Below are positions 10,900 to 22,075 of a DNA stretch of 64,000 nucleotides, piece after piece. How positions within the stretch are numbered: the stretch's first letter is position 1; every line of letters starts with the position of its first letter. A program made the translations under genes and the position numbers. The notes below the pieces were generated by a model, which ran no database searches, was not told where the DNA came from, and saw only the letters and a program-made list of their open reading frames with translations. This DNA is from Mesodorylaimus sp. YZB2_4 (lineage: Eukaryota > Nematoda > Enoplea > Dorylaimida > Dorylaimidae), in contig JASANH010000167.1 of the NCBI GenBank assembly GCA_030248295.1, positions 1 through 64,000 of the forward strand, given 5' to 3'.

Positions 10900-11638
10900 C
10901 AGCGTTGCCAGATGCAGCTAGAATCCGCTAGATCTGGCGGATTTTTTGTCCGGCAGCGGGAAATCCGCTGAAAACCCCAAAATTAGCAGCAAAACAGATT
11001 TTGCAGCTAATTTTGGGGTTTTCAGCGGATTCTAGCGGATTTTTGCCAATATATGTTCAAGTAGCCTGTGCGGGAAGGTTTTTTAAACAGCTCTCCCATT
11101 TTTCTGCGACTCTTGAGACAGTTTTGTTCGTGCGTTGAGGTCTGAAGGGTCATTGTTGACAAGGGATGGGGTAGGCAACACAATAATTTCGACTATGGGT
11201 CTACGATTTTGAATAAAAGACCGTATTTGACAACAAAGTCATAGTTGAGTGCTCAGTCGGTGTTAAGTAGGACTAACCACAGTCGTCCAGCCTTTGGCAC
11301 GAGTGTGGGTCTCAAAGGCAGTTCCCCTTTCTTCTGTCCCCCTTGTTTGGTATAAATAGAAATTGTTTTTCTTCCCTCCCCCTGGCCTTCGAACCCCCGC
11401 TCAGTATAAACGATCCTTGAAAAATGTAGTAGATGGTACAGCAATTAAGCATATGTCAGTAAACGTCTCCTCATATGCCGCTATCTGCTGTATTCCATGT
11501 TTTATTAGCTAAGATAGCTCAGTTCTGCGATACACTTTTGGCGAATTTTTTAGCGGATTTTTTAACACATACAGCGGATTTTTAGCGGATTTTCAGGACC
11601 CTGGCAGCGAGTTTTAAATTTTGCATCTAGCAACGCTG
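10900..11638. mobile_element. Non-autonomous hAT-like element (MITE) with 8 bp TSD
   Basis: The element starts CAGCGTTGCCAGATGCA and ends TGCATCTAGCAACGCTG, imperfect terminal inverted repeats of about 17 bp. It is flanked by a perfect 8 bp direct repeat GTGAAATT (10892-10899 and 11639-11646). An 8 bp duplication with CAG-type termini is characteristic of hAT transposons. There is no transposase inside, so it is non-autonomous. The left part contains a long internal inverted repeat (about 10966-11037) built from AATCCGCTGAAAACCCC and its complement. The motif AGCGGATTTT recurs near both ends, as subterminal repeats often do. Confidence 0.85.
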
Positions 11639-12417
11639 GTGAAATTGGCAAGTTCTCAAACTTGATATGTGGAACAAACACCGTGGAGGAGCCCAGATTA
11701 GAATATTTGCAAGATGTGTAAAAATGGTTTCAGGTTGAGGATTCCTCAAGCTGCTGGTAGACCAAGTTGACAAACTTGGGTTCTGAAGATACCTTGTTTG
11801 ATTGAACGAGAACCCAAATTTTCGAGATCTTTCACTTGGGAAGACAGCTAGTTTTCTTCTCGAATCGGGCAAGGTGCCAGAGAGTTGCTAATCTTCGACA
11901 TAATTTATTTATTCTTTCTCAAGTAATATCTCCAAAACTCATTTGCTAGGTAATATCTCGAAGAATATTTGCATGGAGCTTCTTAACTGATGCAAATAAC
12001 TGAGATACGATAAAGAATATTTGTCTGTCATCGCTAGTTTCTTCGCTCGTACGCAATATTTCATAAAAGCGAATGACGTATTTCGTAACATAAAATTTTG
12101 TTTCACGAAATTGCCCTATGAAATGAGGCTATATTAGCTTTCTCGAAAACATCTCAAGAGTCGTTCCCGACGATGCTCAAGCTGATTACAAGTGATAAAA
12201 AGATTCCGACATCGTCCAATAAAGATTGTCGAGCGTGATTAAAAAATGGTTTTTTCGGTCAGGGCAGAGAAGGACGGTTATCTAGAAAGTAGGTACAAGA
12301 TCCACACCAGTGTTCTGTGCAGAGAGTCTCTACCACTTTGGGGGAGCATGGATCTCATATAGTCATGGTCAATGACGCAGGATCTGTAGTTTTGATGAGA
12401 CTGTATTGCATCGTACA

Positions 12418-12500
12418 GCTAGGCGGGCCATGGCGGAGGGACTTCCTCTGGCTGGGAGACGTCAACCCGTCGGATTGATGTTTCAGCCGCAGATATATTC
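12418..12500 (-). repeat. Dispersed repeat F2
   Basis: Copy of family F2 in the minus orientation: GGCCATGGCG, then GGCTGGGAGACGTCAACCCG, then GATGTTTCAGCCGCAG. Other copies lie near 39280, 41003, 44463, 46465, 57232 and 59555. Confidence 0.65.
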
Positions 12501-13009
12501 TGGATACTCGTCGCTTCCATCCCACACCCGCTGGTCACAGTGTTGCATAGACCAGTGTCACGCCGGTGTCGCACTAGGCTTGGATACTTTCAGAATAACT
12601 ATTCTATTGCGATCAGCGCCTGTTTTGGTGATACGCCGACCTTTGCCTCGTTACTGCGCGCTTACTTGCCGTAGCGGAAGTGCGATGCAGGGGTTCTTTA
12701 CTAATTGTAAGTATCGATACCAAGTACGCACTGGGTGCATTAGGTACCTGCACCGAGTGCAAGTGCGACTCGTCTCACGATCAGCCGCCGCCGGGACTTG
12801 GAGAAACAAGTCGATAAATAGGGACCACTTGGATATGGAACTTGGGCATTTTCGTCTACCTTGACCTCTTGACTCCGTTAAAAGTGGCCGATTTTAGTTT
12901 TAGCGGGTGGGAGCCACCAAAATCATCTTATATGTACTAGTGATCACCCTATTTGTCAGCCAGGATTATATGACTGATTTGAAATATGTTACAGTACGGC
13001 TTGCAAGTA

Positions 13010-13330
13010 TTGTAGGTGAGTTGGGTTTGTTAGTGCAGCCTTCTCTGACGATAAGTCTTACGAAACCGACCCGGAGTGGCGGGCGATCCCCGTTTTTTTT
13101 GCTCCTTTTGAATCAGAATGGCCAGTGGTGTGGAAATCATGTGCGGAATTTAGTGTACTGTGAACAGTAGCTGTATGCTTGCGCTTATCCCTCCCACCAA
13201 TCTTGGGATCCTAATCCCAGTCGGCAGTCGTTGTTCCAGGGTGGATAGAATACAGTCAAGGCCCCAACAGCAGCACATACATCGGCGTCCCTCTGCGAGT
13301 CTCCACTAGGAGCACCTCCACGCGAGGGCA
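13010..13330 (+). repeat. Inverted repeat partner of 18760-19015
   Basis: This segment includes GTGTACTGTGAACAGTAGCT and CCAATCTTGGGATCCTAATC. It reappears as its reverse complement at 18760-19015 with few differences. The two copies are about 5.5 kb apart and flank the receptor gene at 14443-15411. Confidence 0.75.
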
Positions 13331-13625
13331 TCCTGGACTGCACACCGACTTCCTCGGACAATGGCGGGTGTACTGTGAACCCTGTCACATGGTGACATGG
13401 TGAGTCATCCACGACCTAGCCTGGAAGGTGCAACTCTCAGCTCCTGATGAGGGTTCGTGATTCGAACCACGCACGTGTGGACGGCTGGGTTATCACAAGG
13501 GTCACCGAGGGATTATGGCTCGCAAACCGACCTCCGTGGGGATCGAACCTTGGACGAGTCCAGCCATTCGCTCCCAAGCAATGCGGAGAGACGCATGCCG
13601 AACCACTGCACCACCAGGGCCGCCA
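13300..13625 (-). mobile_element. tRNA-derived SINE-like element, family F4
   Basis: Read on the minus strand it opens with GGTGGTGCAGTGGTTCGGCA (an A-box-like head), then AAGGTTCGATCCCCA (a B-box match) and the conserved GGTCGGTTTGCGAGCCATAA. The GAGGTGCTCCTAG tail lies near 13308. The same order is seen at 17873-18215 (plus) and 50915-51183 (minus). Confidence 0.7.
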
Positions 13626-14442
13626 ATACTTTCTTTATGCACATGGTGGGCAATTACAATCCCAAAAAATTGCTGGTCTTCAGCTTCATAATACAAAACA
13701 ACTTTGCTGTTCGTCATTTTTATGGCACCTGCGCGCCTCCGAATGACATACTGTAGTGATAATATGAGTCATGGCCTAACCGGTTGTTCATTAGCATAAG
13801 TCTCATTTATGCGTCTGACTAGTTTTGGGGCCTGTGTCGTTCTTTGGTTCATGTTGGTGCCTTTTTCCTACTCACTCTCTGTTTCTGCTCGTGCTGAAAA
13901 CAGCCGCCTCCTCCTCGTGTCCTGTCTTCGCGTATACCAAACACCGGGTCAGACCCGTGGCAAGGTAGCATGCCCACACGACTACAATACTGTAGAGCAC
14001 ACAATTCACGATTAATTTGAAGCAAGAGTGAAGCTTTACAGCGACGTGGAAGAGAAAAGATGTACAGTAAGTGCTCAGCCATAAAAAAATGGCAAGCGAT
14101 ATAATACGCGTCGAGTACCACAAAAGTCTCGGTAAAACTGATAAAAAATGCTCTTTCTCATCGTCAGCAAATACAACACTGAATTTCTACTCAAAAAACT
14201 GAACAGAATTCTGCATCCTCCGAAACACGACGTCTAACAGTTCTGAAATGAAGTTATCAGGTTACATGAGATCGGAGCCCTCTTGTATCTGCGATGTAGC
14301 AACAAACAAGCGGATCAAAATGTTGATTCTCAAAACATACAACCTTGAATTTCCACTCAAAAACTGAACAGAACTCTGTATTTTTCGTTTCTTCACAGCT
14401 CAGCGAATCTCACCGAAAATGACACCAACTCGTATGAGCGAC

Positions 14443-15411
14443 CTAAGTGACAGCTGGTCCGACACTGTTTTCTTTCTCCCTCCAACAACAGCAAAACACT
14501 CTTCTAAAGGCTCTTCTATAGGGACGCAACATGGTCAAAGTGGCAGCTCCCCGACAACACGAATTGACCAAGTAGAGACAAGTGTACAGCTGTTTTTGAA
14601 TGAGATTTTGGCGATCGACCGACACGACTTTGGCCACGTGGTAGGTTGTGTGAAATAGAATAGGGAACATCATATCGGCCAATAGAAAGTACAAAATCTC
14701 CTTATTTTGGCGCACTACGTTATTTCTTAGAATCTGATCATCCTTGTGATTTTTTAATTTTATATAAATTTTATAATTACAGAAGATCATAGTGCCATCG
14801 CAGAACGAGACTAATGGGACTATGATCATGACATAGTAGAATATAGTCCATCCAATGGGCTTGTCCTTCAGGACTATGCAGCAGTGCAGATTATCGTAGT
14901 CGAACCCACTCAGACCCCTCAAAACGAACACCAAAGGGATCATGGAACAAAAGATCCAACACCCAATAATCATACAAAATACGTTCCTACCTGTGTAAAT
15001 TTTATCATATAAATATTTCTTGTACAAAGAAATATAGCGATTTAGGGAAAGAAAAGGTGGGAAAATGAATTCGAAAAAAGCTGTGGTAAAAGTGAAAAAA
15101 GTTAGCCATCGGCAGACCTGGGGGCTCCTGTGCTCGCGATACAGGACGTACTGAGTTTGGCCTGTCACGAATGACAGACTGCACAGGAAATCGGCCATCG
15201 ATAAGCTGGCCACCATCACGTGCATGTGGTTCTTACGCAGGTCGGTGCAGGCGGTGAGGAGCATGGGCAATGCGTTCAAGATGACGCCCAGAGAACCGAA
15301 AAACGAGTACAGGCATGCCGTCTCGACACGGTCTTGCCATTCGGCCAGTGATAGGTGCCATGTCGAAGAGGTGTTCGCTGAATCCGCGACATCCATGGTG
15401 CTGGTATTCAT
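14443..15411 (-). CDS. Seven-transmembrane receptor, rhodopsin-like (class A)
   Basis: An intronless 322-residue receptor, expected in the plasma membrane and to signal through G proteins. Potential N-glycosylation sites (NTS, NTSS) precede TM1. TM1 lies around residues 33-56, and TM2 (66-88) includes the expected Asp in SMADFLCS. A Cys at the start of TM3 could pair with the CC in the second loop (LHCCIVL). TM3 ends in LNRYISLYKKY, where NRY replaces the usual DRY. TM5 is around 185-215. TM6 lacks the usual CWxP, and TM7 ends in a degenerate LRPYRRAF region instead of NPxxY. The Cys-rich tail FCCCW could be palmitoylated. The overall look is that of divergent orphan or chemosensory class A receptors such as the nematode Srsx-like group. 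The ligand cannot be inferred. Confidence 0.85.
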   Translation of the reverse strand: MNTSTMDVADSANTSSTWHLSLAEWQDRVETACLYSFFGSLGVILNALPMLLTACTDLRKNHMHVMVASLSMADFLCSLSFVTGQTQYVLYREHRSPQVCRWLTFFTFTTAFFEFIFPPFLSLNRYISLYKKYLYDKIYTGRNVFCMIIGCWIFCSMIPLVFVLRGLSGFDYDNLHCCIVLKDKPIGWTIFYYVMIIVPLVSFCDGTMIFCNYKIYIKLKNHKDDQILRNNVVRQNKEILYFLLADMMFPILFHTTYHVAKVVSVDRQNLIQKQLYTCLYLVNSCCRGAATLTMLRPYRRAFRRVFCCCWREKENSVGPAVT

Positions 15412-17872
15412 TTTTTGGATTGCGAAAGCCTGAAACTTCGAGGATTGTAAAGCATGTCGTTTTCATAGGTTAAAACATGCCGTTCCTTAGCCCTCGAGTG
15501 CGCTGTATGGTACTTGGCAATGGATAAAATATGACATGAAATGGCATACTGTTAGCGCATGTGGTGCATTAATAGGCTCAAAGGAAACAAAACCTGGCTA
15601 AAAGAGGCTGCAGAATGTTATTAAAACTAGAACCCCAGAACTTTATTGTATTTCCACCACATGTCAGTACCTTCTAAGCGCATGACTGTGCACTTAGGGA
15701 TAAACGACATTGAACAAATAAAAATAACCTGTTGGAAAGCCGAAAAGAGGCAACGAAACCATGTCATAGCTTGTCTAAATGTCAGCTATCAAAGAAAGTC
15801 GGCTCACTGTTGAACGCACAATAGAAACAGAAATCCTTACCTTTGGAGACTTCAAAAGACGATAGTGTCCAAGCACCCGTAAGCTGAATATGACAGACCG
15901 CATGCAGATATGAGACAGGCTGGTCCGATTCTTAGGTTTATATCTACGATAAATTTATTCAAGCGTAATTTCGATCCACGAAGAACGCAATAAAGTCGAG
16001 GCTTTTTAATAAGCTTTAATGCGCCGGCTTAGTTATCCGCCGCATGGGCACATGATGACTTTAGGCAGGGTTTGACGGAGGTACATTTTCTGTGTTACCC
16101 TTGCTTAATCTTGTTATCCGAGGCTCCTGTCTTACATGAACGCAAAAGGAGAAAAAGTGCCATTATCCCTTATCTAGCTGACAGGGTGCAACATGAAGTT
16201 TTGGTAGAACCTCGGGTGGCAACGCGTGCAGGACACGTTCTGCCAAAGAGTTGCATATTTATCTGTCCTTCAAACACAATTCGTCTGCAAACTGCTCGCA
16301 ACCTGGAGATTAAAAACGGTGGAAACTAGCCGCGTTATTTTCCACTATTGCCCGCAATGTATGCTCCTGCATGGTGATGGACAAGCACCCTCATCTGCAA
16401 AAGTTGGTGCCTATTGTACCATAGGCAGTTGAGGAAGCCCCTAACTGAAACCATGTTTTACACATTCGGCTCAGTGGGAGGCGCGGTGAATGGAATGGAA
16501 TGAAACTGAGTCATCTTTTACTCAACCAACAGGCAAACAGAGCATACAAAGTTGAGTGCTACAGCTTTCTCAAGAATTTCGTTCAACTGTACTGTACATA
16601 GGGGTCCAGCAGACTAACTTTCTTTTCTGAATCCATGACTCTGCATTGGATGCTAGTTGGCCTGTCTACGATTCGCGTACATCATCGTTGCAAGTCATTT
16701 TTTCCTGGCGATCAAAGAACAAAATTGTAGTTTATACGTTGAAACTTGTGACGCAGTTCGATCCAGCGGCTTATCCTCTGTCACTGAACCGATTATCATA
16801 GGAGCAGTGGGTTCGATCCCCGCCAGAGATTCATGTTTTTTGTGTTAAATCTACTTCCAGAATGTTCATTTTTTAGACCTCTAAAGTATATATTTTCCAC
16901 TTCGGAGGACAGCGTTATTGGCTCGGACCTCGCATAAGGCACAGCGCTAAAGATTTGGCAGTCTGCAGTCTAATCCACTTATTCTTTCTCGAATATCTCC
17001 AAAAAATATTAACGCATATCTGGCACATGACAAAGAAAATATAAAATATTTGCACAGAAGCGGTGAAAACTGCCACGATTTTCGGCATGTAATATGGCAT
17101 ATTCGGTAAATGGCGAAATTTGGAATGATAAGTTTCGATTGAGTTTATTCCTCGATATGATAATGCTTTCCGAAAGGCCTTATTACCAAGAGTTCAATTT
17201 GACTTTGCAGACGATAGACATAAATCATTTAGGTACGAAGAGATTGAGGACACAGAGATAAAAAAAATGGCGTTAGGCATGTGAAAGCAGAAAAAATAAT
17301 CGATTGCAGATACTATGATTTACTGTGCGCAGGCAGTTTACGAAATTGCACAAAGGACCCATCCAGAAAGGACGGCTACCGGAAGCGTTTTTTGACCCCG
17401 TACCTCCACTTGTCATCCTTGACCGCACCCCCTTAGAAATGGACATCCGGCTTAGCAGACACCCTCTAGCTAATATTCACTCCAAAAAAGAAATGCTCGC
17501 AGGCTCGACCGATCAGCCAATGAGAGCGGGTGGAAAAATTTTAATTGCTGATCCAGCAGTCAGCTCGGCAGCTAAAATTTTCCTCATTGCTTCTGGGAAA
17601 ATGGTGTTGTATGGCACTATGACAATGGAAAAATCCCAGTTTTGCTCCCGGATCAGCACTAATTCGCGCATTAGGCATTGCTTTGTTCTTCTGTGTTCTT
17701 TGAAGTGATCTGGTAAAGGTGACAGCGAGGAAACAGGGCAGGCGGGCGAGGGTGCGGTACCAAACCGAAGACGTCACCCCCTATTTATTTCTTGTAACGG
17801 ATCAGGATCTGATACAGTCAGGGTTCAATCGGTCGATGCTGTCTCTCTCAGCATATCTTCGTCTTCTCTGGT
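15412..17872. other. Intergenic sequence with short repeats
   Basis: No gene recognised. It contains an F1 repeat (15478-15545) and a tRNA-like B-box (GTGGGTTCGATCCCCGCC at about 16807-16824) without a cloverleaf that I can complete. The ORF at 17325-17708 shows no domain. Confidence 0.4.
15478..15545 (+). repeat. Short dispersed repeat F1
   Basis: CCTTAGCCCTCGAGTGCGCT followed by GGCAATGGATAAAATATGAC. This is the clearest plus-strand F1 copy. Confidence 0.65.
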
Positions 17873-18215
17873 CCCCGAGATGGTGCAGCCAGCGAGTCGG
17901 CATTCCCCTACACGTATTGCTTGAGAGCGAGTGGCAGGTTCGATCCCCGGTGATGGAGGTCGGTTTGCGAACCATAAACCCCCGCTGACCTTGCACGCCA
18001 TACTGTGGGTGACTCACCCGATTCCAGAGAGGTGCTCCAAGTGGAAAAGCGGAAGCCAAACGAGAAGACAGTCTCGGCTGTCGAACACCGACAAGGTTCA
18101 AAGCCCGCCCGCCATCGTCCGAGGAAGTCGGTGTCCATTCTAGAATGCCCTCGGTTGGAGGTGCTCCTAGTGAAGGTAGCTGCTGTGAGAGCAGGCCACC
18201 TCACGGCCTCGCTTA
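17873..18215 (+). mobile_element. tRNA-derived SINE-like element, family F4 (fullest copy)
   Basis: The head has GATGGTGCAGCCAGCGAGTC, then CAGGTTCGATCCCCGG (B box), then GGTCGGTTTGCGAACCATAA. The body has GTCGAACACCGACAAGGTTC and GAGGTGCTCCTAGTG near the 3' end. This order matches 13300-13625 and 50915-51183 in inverse orientation. The second half also matches sequence abutting the LINE remnant at 8036-8175. Confidence 0.7.
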
Positions 18216-18621
18216 TCATATCATGACTGCTGGCCAGTGTCATGACGTGATGTGTCCGTAATGGCCCTGGGTAAAACAGATGAAATGTCCAGTGGGGGAC
18301 CAATCAGCAACCAATAACAAATAGCGTGCTGCAATCACAGAATACGACATGACAGTTACTTGGTAGAAGGGTATAAGTCATACACGCGTACTTTTCCTGC
18401 TGCCTTTCCTCTCGTTTAGCAGACGCCTTTACCATTTTTTATAAAGATTTGCAAATCATAATTTATCAACAATTCTCCTAAAGCGTGGCGAAAGCAATAT
18501 GAAATTTTTCTCGGAACACTGTTTCGATGCTGAATTAATCAGAACAATGTCCAAACATTTAGCCTTCCTGCACAATGCATTGCTGCAAAGAAATCACAGA
18601 GCTAGAATTTATAACTGACTT

Positions 18622-18690
18622 TTTCCATCTGTGAATACTTCATCCATAGCCAAGCACTATGCAGCACACTCGAGAGCTAAGGAACACAAA
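18622..18690 (-). repeat. Short dispersed repeat F1
   Basis: The reverse complement of family F1: ATAGCCAAGCACTATGCAGC then ACTCGAGAGCTAAGGAACAC. Confidence 0.65.
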
Positions 18691-18759
18691 TCGACAATCA
18701 TTTTTACCCAGTCAAGAGTCGAACCCTCCTCTATGGGTCTGAGCCTTCGACCTGCGGTT

Positions 18760-19015
18760 GGTTAGTGGAGACACGCAGAGGGACGCCGATGCTGGTGGTC
18801 TCCTTGACTGTATTCTATCCACCCTGGAACAACGACTGCCGACTGGGATTAGGATCCCAAGATTGGGAAGGGGGATAAGCGCAAGCATACAGCTACTGTT
18901 CACAGTACACTAAATTCCGCACATAATTTCCACATCACTGGCCATTCTGATTCAAAAAGAACAGAAAAACGGGGATCGCTCCGGATCGCTTTCGTGATTC
19001 GCGATAAGAAAAACG
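18760..19015 (-). repeat. Inverted repeat partner of 13010-13330
   Basis: The reverse complement of the 13010-13330 segment, including GATTAGGATCCCAAGATTGG and AGCTACTGTTCACAGTACAC. It probably belongs to a transposon family whose ends I cannot define here. Confidence 0.75.
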
Positions 19016-19794
19016 TTTTCACGATGATTGAGAACACATTCATTGGGATATTCAGTGATAATCGCACGTATTCGTGTGTTTGCCAGAGACACTGCAAGTT
19101 TCTCTGACTAATTACTAATTGCCTGTCGTCTCTGTCCGCAGTACTCGCTTCAAGCCCAATTATCTTGTCCTGAAAATTATGCAATCAGCACATTGGTCAG
19201 CATTTGATTCCAAAAAAGGGAACAAAATGATCAGTTTGCAAAGTAAAGGGGATTCGAGGAGAGCCGAAGACATAACCACGAAGACTGTGACGGTGATGGA
19301 TGCGCAACTACGGAGACTGTGACTGGGCGGTATGTGGGTACATGTGGCTGATGGTGCGGTGGGAGTATAGAGATGTGGGAGATAAAAGTCCCAATCGCTA
19401 TCCTTGTCCTCTTATCATACACTGTAAGCTCCAGCACAGGCGAATACACGATTTCGTGTAATCAAATTGGCAGTACACATAGTAGATAAAATTTTTCCAT
19501 GCGCGCATAGTGATCTGGGGCCTATCTGGACCTGATAATATTGTTATATCAGCTTTCTGAGATGATCAGCATTCTGACAGGAGGTCAATACTGCATGTGG
19601 AAAATAAGCTTATTTCATATATATGAAAGAACATTATTGTGGTGAGTTGTGGTCCTCTTTGATAGTTTACTGTATAAGACAAGCATGCACGTACTGGGAA
19701 TACAAGCCCAGGAACCTACAGCACGATGCTACATATCCGTGATTTTACTGGGTGATCGCACGTCATGATCCTTGGCTGGTCAGCCTGTTAGTAC

Positions 19795-20070
19795 CATCAA
19801 GCAGCTACTGTACGATGCCTGTGCTAGAAGATAGTTCTCGCGGTTCTTCAAAACTACAGTACTTGACGTTACAAACGAGGTCTCTACAGTTATGGGAAGA
19901 TTTTTTCGGCGCCATTCGGGCACCGTTCGACGGAATTTGATGAAATTTGACCCCAGCATGCGGGGCATAGTATCCGAGAACCCTACCATGGGATTTCGCG
20001 ATATTTTGATCGGTTCGGGAGATATCGATCGAAAACGACTTGTAAAGTGTGGACCCCGTACTGTAGAATA
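19795..20070 (+). repeat. Dispersed repeat F3
   Basis: Family F3 copy with TACTGTACGATGCCTGTGCT, AGAAGATAGTTC, GGGAAGATTTTTTCGGCGCC and GATTTCGCGATATTTTGATC. Reverse-oriented relatives occur at 49495-49660, 58290-58570 and 60800-61000. Confidence 0.7.
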
Positions 20071-20814
20071 CGGATCGGACCAGCGAAGGGTCAACAGTTT
20101 CGCAGGAACTAGTTGCAAGTTTTTTCATATTTTTCCAAGTTCCTAAACACATCCTCAACTCATGGTGCGAGTGTGTACTTTTGCGCGTCTGTCGTCAGAT
20201 CAGAGCAGATATGTCTGCCCTTCATCGTCCTCTTCAGCCCCAGAGAATTCTCGTTCAGCAAGCATTTCCTGTGGAAAGTGGCCCGATCTCATCTAAACAC
20301 CCGTTTCATGGTCACCAGGCAGAATAGGCATACTTTTTTGGACCTATTCATTTCGCACTCAATTGACCTCGAGCCAGGAAGACGTGCCTTCTCTGGCTCT
20401 TCATACCGTCTATGGTTTGCTCGTGTCCTTTTCCAGCACGCCTATTCGTCTTGGTCGGGTCGGCATGGATTGCCCGAGGCGAAAATACCAGAGCGTCGGA
20501 TGTCCTTGTCATTTTCGCTCGTCTGTATTCCTTTTTCCCGTCTTTGTTCGTGTTCGCCCCGCGCATGGTGCTTGTTCCAATGTTTATAACAGAAAGCAGA
20601 AGTCGAGGATTTTTCATTCTATGTTTCATAGTGTGTATTTTCGACAGGATTTTGTCTGTCTGAGGGACAGGAGCTGTTTAGTGTTTCGTGGAAATCGGCC
20701 TTCAGTCTGACCGCATTAAACTGATGGGTGGCTTAGATTGGGGGGATTGTGGGGAAACCCTAGCTGAAACTGACTTTTACTCGTCCTAACCTGAAAGAAT
20801 GTCGGACTGCTGGA

Positions 20815-21245
20815 TGTGGGTGTTTAAATTAGATTTTCAGATTCTGCAAGCAGTGATGATCACATCCAGGGAAATGTGAATGGATCTGGTTTCATTCTGT
20901 TTTCTCCTACGTTTTCACTAGTGTCCTTATTGTCATCCATGTCTTGCAAATTTCATAACAATTTTTGTGGAAATAAAAAAATTTGGTGAAGTCAAGATTT
21001 GAATTAGCTGTGAAAACTTTTTCACTGCCCAGTATGCAAGAACGGTGCATTTCCAGGCTCAAGGTTGGAAGGTTCAATGAATAGTCCAATGCAGGGATGG
21101 AAATGTCACTTTTTTGAGTGGGTGTGTAAAAAAAGTTTCAGATGAAGACTTCTGCAAGCACTGATAATCAGATCCATAAAAATGTGAATCAGATTCGACT
21201 CTTTTCTCCTTTGTCGTTTCAACTTGCTATCCTTTTTGTGTTCAT
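20815..21245 (+). repeat. Diverged local duplication (20815-20945 and 21118-21245)
   Basis: Two segments about 300 bp apart share the order GGGTGTxTAAA, TTTCAGAT, TTCTGCAAGCA, GATCCA, AATGTGAAT and TTTTCTCCT. They look like an old tandem duplication. Further weak similarity (TTTCAT, GTTTCAT and GACAGGATTTT) links about 20620-20660 with 22950-22995. Confidence 0.5.
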
Positions 21246-21999
21246 TTGTTGGTTGTGACATCTCTTCCGTTCTGTGTTGCACTTCCAGCCACCCTCCCCC
21301 CTCCTGTGGACGTGATGATGCTCTCACGCTAATTGGTCGTGGCCGTGTCAAATTAAGTATGGCAGACCTCGTTTATTGTGTGCATTGGACAAGCCGCAAC
21401 CTCCTTGTGGGACAGGCGAGGGTGGCGAGTCCTCGTTTCCTTCCTGTCCCTCTTTTGTGTTCTATGACCGCAAAAGGCGCGCGTGAGACTCTCTCATCTC
21501 TTTTCAATGTAGGTAGGTTGTAAAGTAGCGAAAATATTTTTCTTTGTCCTTTCGGCGACTAATCATAAGTTTTCGACGAATGCGGGTTAGGAATGGTGGG
21601 AAGTGTTTGTTGGGTGAGAATGGGAAAGTGGTAGTTGGTAGAGTTCGAGTCAGATCCGTGCAATACTCGAAGGACAGAGGAGTTTAGCGCCTTGAGGAAA
21701 CCATTTTCGTTCTTTTTGACTGGTGGTGCATCGTTAGCGCCAGCTTTGACCAAACCGAACCAGGGCTTGGACCAGCCTGTGTGCTTGTGTTCACTGAGTG
21801 GCAATGCAAACAGAGAAGTCATTAGTTAAAATGGATTCTGGTGAAAGGCCATTCATAAACTAGGACTTATCCTGGGTGTCTCCTGATCTTCACCATTCTA
21901 ACAAGCTGTTCAGTTTTGTCGTCTAGCCTGACTGGCGGCAAGAAAACTGTGTTTATTCCAGTCTTGGTCGTGGTTCGGCCTTCGATTAGGGTCCAGTAA

Positions 22000-22075
22000 C
22001 GTGTTTTCTTTGAGACTATACACGCCCTCCACGTTACCGCATAGCCCGCGTGTACATTCCCAAAGAAAACAGAGA
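22000..22075. repeat. Palindromic element, copy 2
   Basis: Arms GTTTTCTTTGAGACTATACA and TGTACATTCCCAAAGAAAAC can pair. The reverse complement matches the element at 820-896 nearly base for base, including the loop-side CTATGCGG and AACGTG. Confidence 0.6.

Larger units (their letters stand above)
11647..14442. other. Repeat-rich intergenic region
   Basis: No gene recognised. The region contains an F2 repeat (12418-12500), a segment (13010-13330) repeated in inverted orientation at 18760-19015, and an F4 SINE-like element (13300-13625). The open frames crossing it follow the repeats and show no protein family. Confidence 0.5.

Noticed and set aside
16795-16835. tRNA-like GTGGGTTCGATCCCCGCC
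   Set aside because: An isolated B box with a good T arm but no matching D arm or acceptor stem found.
20113-20589. 158-residue ORF on the plus strand
   Set aside because: Composition is unlike a protein (Ser/Phe/Cys/Arg-rich, no motif) and overlapping frames are equally open.
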